A program made the translations under genes and the position numbers. Shown piece after piece: positions 61,156 to 64,000 of a DNA stretch of 64,000 bases. Position 1 is the first letter of the stretch, and each line of letters opens with the position of its first letter. This stretch comes from an uncultured Aquimarina sp. (GTDB lineage Bacteria; Bacteroidota; Bacteroidia; Flavobacteriales; Flavobacteriaceae): contig CANMSL010000018.1 of NCBI GenBank assembly GCA_947500505.1, positions 17,443 to 81,442 on the forward strand. The letters run 5' to 3'. The notes under the pieces were generated by a model. It was not told the DNA's origin and searched no databases. It worked only from the letters and a program-made list of their open reading frames with translations.

Positions 61156-62304
61156 TTATTTTTTAGATTTTGATTTGGCTTTTGATTTGGCTTTTGTCTT
61201 CGGTGCAGGTTTTGATTTTTCAAAATAACTAAAAGTTTCACCAGACTTGATCGCCAGTAAGCTTTCATATATTAAATTAATAACGTTTTCTACGTCATCT
61301 CGGTGTACCATTTCTACAGTAGTATGCATATATCGTAAAGGTAAAGAGATTAATGCCGAAGCTACTCCACCATTACTATATGCAAAAGCATCCGTATCGG
61401 TTCCTGTCATTCTGCTGGAAGCCATTCGCTGGAATGGTATTTTTTTCTTTTCAGCAGTATCAATTAGCAACTCTCTAAGCATGTTCTGAACAGCGGGAGC
61501 ATAAGAAATAACCGGACCATCTCCAATTTTGGTTTCGCCTTGAGTTTTCTTTTCTATCATTGGCGTAGTCGTGTCGTGGCATACATCAGTTACAATGGCA
61601 ACATTAGGTTGAATGGTATGGGTAATCATTTCGGCACCTCTTAGACCTATTTCTTCCTGAACAGAATTGGTAATATAAAGTCCAAAATCGAGTTTCTTTT
61701 TATTCTCTTTTAATAAACGGGCAACTTCCGCAATCATAAAACCTCCCATTCTATTGTCCAAAGCGCGACAAACAAACTTGTCGTTATTAAGAATAAAAAA
61801 TTCATCAGGGTATGTAATCACACATCCTACGTGGACACCAAGTTTCAGAACTTCTTCTTTAGATGTACACCCTACATCAATACAAATGTTATCTAGCTTT
61901 GGTGCTTCTTCTTTTGATTTATTTCTTGTATGGATAGCAGGCCAACCAAAAACACCTGGAACAATACCCTTTTTTGTATGGATATTTACACGTTTAGATG
62001 GGGCTATCTGATGATCACTACCACCATTTCGGATTACATAGATGAGACCGTTATCTGTTATATAATTTACATACCAAGAGATTTCATCCGCATGCCCTTC
62101 TATAACAACTTTATAAGTAGCCTTAGGGTTTATGACCCCAACCGCAGTTCCATAAGTATCAGTGATGAATTCATCTACATATGGTTTAAGATAATCCATC
62201 CAGATTTTTTGTCCCTCCCATTCATAACCTGTAGGAGAAGGGTTGTTTAAATATCTCTCCAGAAAAGTCAAAGACTCTTTATTTAATATGCTCTTTTTAG
62301 CCAT
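61156..62304 (-). CDS. M42 family aminopeptidase (TET-type metallopeptidase)
   Basis: A 382-residue cytoplasmic metal-dependent aminopeptidase/glutamyl-aminopeptidase of MEROPS family M42. Metal and catalytic residues are in KVVIEGHADEISWYV (His-Asp), CRALDNRMGGFM (Asp), NSVQEEIGLRGAEM (Glu-Glu), VTDVCHDTTTP (Asp) and YMHTTVEMVHRDD (His). The C-terminus adds a tail of alternating Lys, Ser, Ala and Pro (APKTKAKSKAKSKSKK), encoded by short repeats, which is not part of the enzyme fold. Divergent from the DUF4294 gene. Substrate likely oligopeptides. Confidence 0.93.
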   Translation of the reverse strand: MAKKSILNKESLTFLERYLNNPSPTGYEWEGQKIWMDYLKPYVDEFITDTYGTAVGVINPKATYKVVIEGHADEISWYVNYITDNGLIYVIRNGGSDHQIAPSKRVNIHTKKGIVPGVFGWPAIHTRNKSKEEAPKLDNICIDVGCTSKEEVLKLGVHVGCVITYPDEFFILNNDKFVCRALDNRMGGFMIAEVARLLKENKKKLDFGLYITNSVQEEIGLRGAEMITHTIQPNVAIVTDVCHDTTTPMIEKKTQGETKIGDGPVISYAPAVQNMLRELLIDTAEKKKIPFQRMASSRMTGTDTDAFAYSNGGVASALISLPLRYMHTTVEMVHRDDVENVINLIYESLLAIKSGETFSYFEKSKPAPKTKAKSKAKSKSKK

Positions 62305-62411
62305 TTGTATATTTTAGTTTTGTACGAAGTTAATAATATTCACAAAGATTTTGCACTTTACAATGTGTTTATTACTAATTTTGGAATGATTTTAGAAGAG
62401 TACCACCTACT

Positions 62412-63116
62412 ATGCAGAAACTTTTGCTTTACATATTAATAGTGCTATCTCCTTGTGTCGCATTTTGTCAGAAAGAAGTTGATTCTACAAAAAGGGACAC
62501 TTCGGGATATGTACAATATTATATTATAGAGGGAGATACTATTCCCCATGAAGCTATCGATCTTGATGAGGTAGTGATACTTGGTAAACTTAAATTCAAA
62601 GATAGGTTAGCTAGAAGAAAATACTTAATACTGAGACGCAAAACCAGAAAGGTATACCCTTATGCAAAATTAGCTTCGGATAGGTTAAGCGAACTGAATA
62701 GACGACTGAAAGATATAAAATCAAAAAGAGCTCGAAAAAAATATATCAAGATACTCCAAAAATATATGGAAGAGGAGTTCACCACCGAGTTAAAAAAAAT
62801 GACACGTACCGAAGGACAGATTTTAGTGAAATTAATACATCGACAAACAGGTCAAACTATGTTCGAGTTGGTCAAAGAGTACAGAAGTGGATGGAAAGCT
62901 TTTTGGTATAATAGCACAGCCAGATTATTTAATATTTCTTTAAAAGAAAAATACGATCCTATCGATGTAGAAGAGGATTATTGGATAGAAGATATATTGC
63001 AGAGAAGTTTTCAGTCCAATATTTTAGAAGAGCAGAAAACAGCGTTAGATTTTAGTTTCTACGATCTGCGAAACAAATGGACGGATACTATTAAAACTAC
63101 CGCTATTAAGAATTAA
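62412..63116 (+). CDS. DUF4294 family exported protein
   Basis: A 234-residue protein with a signal peptide (MQKLLLYILIVLSPCVAFCQ). The mature part is highly charged and helical and matches DUF4294: VILGKLKFKDRLARRKYLIL, RRKTRKVYPYAKLASDRLSE, EGQILVKLIHRQTGQTMFEL and KAFWYNSTARLFNISLKEKYDP. This family is confined to Bacteroidota and often stands next to an M42 peptidase, as here (divergent, 107 bases between starts). Function is unknown; periplasmic location predicted. Confidence 0.88.
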   Translation: MQKLLLYILIVLSPCVAFCQKEVDSTKRDTSGYVQYYIIEGDTIPHEAIDLDEVVILGKLKFKDRLARRKYLILRRKTRKVYPYAKLASDRLSELNRRLKDIKSKRARKKYIKILQKYMEEEFTTELKKMTRTEGQILVKLIHRQTGQTMFELVKEYRSGWKAFWYNSTARLFNISLKEKYDPIDVEEDYWIEDILQRSFQSNILEEQKTALDFSFYDLRNKWTDTIKTTAIKN

Positions 63117-63148
63117 ACTTTGGGTATTACCCTCCATATATTCCGGGT

Positions 63149-63226
63149 CGGGCTATCCACTATATCTTTTGTATACTCTTCTCTTTCAGGAAAGATACAA
63201 AAGGATGCCGCTGCTACTATCCCTAA
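63149..63226 (-). ncRNA. Structured repeat element, copy B (possible flavobacterial ncRNA)
   Basis: Reverse complement of this stretch starts TTAGGGATAG, continues AGCAGCGGCATCCTTTT, and ends AAAAGATATAGTGGATAGCCCG (last ten bases GGATAGCCCG). These ends equal copy A at 11993-12091, including the GGG/CCC, ATCC/GGAT and CTTTT/AAAAG pairing arms, while the middle is a different, shorter hairpin (TCTTTCCTGAAAGA). Lies 33 bases after the DUF4294 gene, antisense to its direction. The shared ends with unrelated middles imply selection on the stem. Confidence 0.5.
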
Positions 63227-63229
63227 TAC

Positions 63230-63710
63230 AAAACTTTACTTTAAAATATAATTTGTGTTTTGTTATAGTAAAAGGAAATCTTTTGTTAAAAATATTATGA
63301 TGATCCGTAAAGCCTCATAATGATAGTTTGAATGTCAATCGAGGACTGAGATAAAATTTTATCTAGCTTAGAGATTTGACGTGCCAAAGCAGGGTTTTGA
63401 AATCTTTTTTCACCAGTATAAGATTTGTTTTGCGTTAAAAAATCTAGAAGCCCTGCCTACCTGGCGAATTGGCAGGCAGGCTTGGAAAGATTCAAGCAAA
63501 ACAAATTTGGTTTTGTTAAAGACAAAAATACCTTACGACATAGCATAAGCTGTGTGCGAGATGGTGTGATAGAGCGCCTTTTCTTTTGTTTCGTTTTCTT
63601 ATCGCATCCTACCAGTAAAGCGAGAGGAATGACCATAAAAAAAATGAAAAAGGATAAATCAAAGATTAGTTTTAAAAACTTAATAAATAGTTGATTGTAA
63701 AATACGTCAA
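63230..63710. other. Non-coding, repeat-rich spacer before a putative rRNA leader
   Basis: No gene can be supported in about 480 bases. CCTGCCT (63452-63458) pairs with AGGCAGG (63474-63480), a palindromic word that recurs in flavobacterial intergenic DNA. One reading frame, 63425-63694, passes through it but has no start context, no family resemblance and a composition like translated repeat. The rest shows no clear element. Confidence 0.5.
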
Positions 63711-63713
63711 TGG

Positions 63714-63770
63714 TAGCGCAGTCGAGACCCTATTTTTAATACTTTAGGTTTAGTGGCCTCTCGACTGCGC
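63714..63770. repeat. Inverted repeat AGCGCAGTCGAGA / TCTCGACTGCGCT
   Basis: Perfect 13-base arms at 63714-63726 and 63758-63770 with a 31-base AT-rich loop. The GC-rich word with TCGA is of a kind that is scattered in flavobacterial genomes. It may act as a terminator-like hairpin or be a mobile small repeat; nothing coding is near. Confidence 0.65.
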
Positions 63771-63909
63771 TCGAGGAGACAATATGTTATAACAGATTGC
63801 AGGTATTCATAAAATTTTTACCTTTTTTTTTGATAAATTTTAGTATCTTCGCAATCCAACTTTTTAAAAATCAGTAAGTTTGTATTTTTTTTAAAAATAC
63901 TTTTATTTT

Positions 63910-63960
63910 TTTGTTGTTGAATAGGAAAAGGGTTGTATGTTTGCACCCGCAAAACGGGAT
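63910..63960 (+). promoter_or_regulatory. Promoter and leader start of a putative rRNA operon
   Basis: TTTG at 63910-63913 is followed, 22 bases later, by a perfect -7 box TATGTTTG (63936-63943) and then CACCCGCAAAACGGG, a start region very like the leaders of flavobacterial rRNA operons (GTATCTTTGCACCCGC ... GTTCATTGA). TTGCGTTCATTGAG is visible at about 63970-63983. A weaker box, TATCTTCG, lies at 63844-63851, perhaps an upstream tandem promoter. The 16S gene would start a few hundred bases beyond the window; this is inferred from the leader only. Confidence 0.55.
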
Positions 63961-64000
63961 ATTGTTTTGTTGCGTTCATTGAGATTGATTGTGTTTGTTT

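Noticed and set aside
63425..63694. Frame of 89 codons near the window end
   Set aside because: Crosses an intergenic palindrome, has no start signal, no recognised domain and low-complexity basic ending.

Overview
The window comes from an AT-rich chromosome of a marine-type member of the Bacteroidota, most likely family Flavobacteriaceae. The reasons are a GldF-GldG gliding-motility transporter, a secreted nuclease with a type IX secretion (T9SS) sorting tail, many lipoproteins with short LxxSC-type signals, DUF4294 and DUF4174 family proteins, almost no Shine-Dalgarno sequences, and promoters of the TTTG / TAnnTTTG type. An Aquimarina-like genus is possible but is only my inference. No complete tRNA or rRNA gene, insertion sequence, prophage or CRISPR array was seen. 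The last 100 bases look like the promoter and leader of an rRNA operon whose 16S gene would begin just past the end.

Region by region: 1-2.1 kb is the pta-ackA acetate pathway (pta truncated by the window edge). 2.1-9 kb is a small accessory zone: two tandem six-cysteine leader peptides and a third paralogue at 8.8 kb, a secreted endonuclease I, a DJ-1/PfpI lipoprotein, a Crp/Fnr regulator with a nonsense codon, dnaN and a DinB-like protein. 9-14.3 kb holds the fused gldFG gene, an ABM-type monooxygenase, a SAM hydrolase (DUF62) and phoH, separated by dispersed repeats and a structured RNA-like element. 14.4-20.3 kb has purC and the leuACDB leucine operon. 20.5-28.3 kb carries an unknown helical protein, a DMT exporter, an RluA-type pseudouridine synthase, a broken four-helix-bundle gene between repeats, panB, a CPBP protease and serine deaminase. 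28.5-44.8 kb has dnaK, two more pseudogenes (CapK/PaaK-like and YwqK-like), an AlkD-like protein, gamma-glutamyltransferase, ACP phosphodiesterase, glmM, a tandem pair of LpxL-type acyltransferases, a rhomboid, a TlpA-like lipoprotein, a GAF protein and an HD-PycTM fusion. 44.9-51.6 kb has a very large phosphoesterase/Omp85-barrel lipoprotein, an attC-like inverted repeat followed by a GNAT gene, a propeller-like lipoprotein and a Nudix hydrolase.

The most coherent unit is 51.7-61.1 kb, all on the + strand: a zinc-ribbon/helix-turn-helix protein related to the N-terminal half of IS1 transposases, an outer-membrane porin, a DUF4212 small subunit with its sodium:solute symporter, a second tiny two-helix membrane protein overlapping a symporter-histidine kinase fusion, a receiver-only response regulator, and acetyl-CoA synthetase. 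It reads as a carboxylate (acetate-like) sensing, uptake and activation module resembling the CrbS/CrbR-acs circuit of Proteobacteria. Here the response regulator has no DNA-binding domain and the IS1-like protein is a candidate for the missing output. The window closes with an M42 aminopeptidase, a DUF4294 protein and repeat-rich non-coding DNA before the putative rRNA leader.

Four genes are interrupted by stop codons (Crp/Fnr, four-helix bundle, CapK-like, YwqK-like), three of them by one or two substitutions only, which suggests recent loss of accessory genes or, less likely, sequencing errors.
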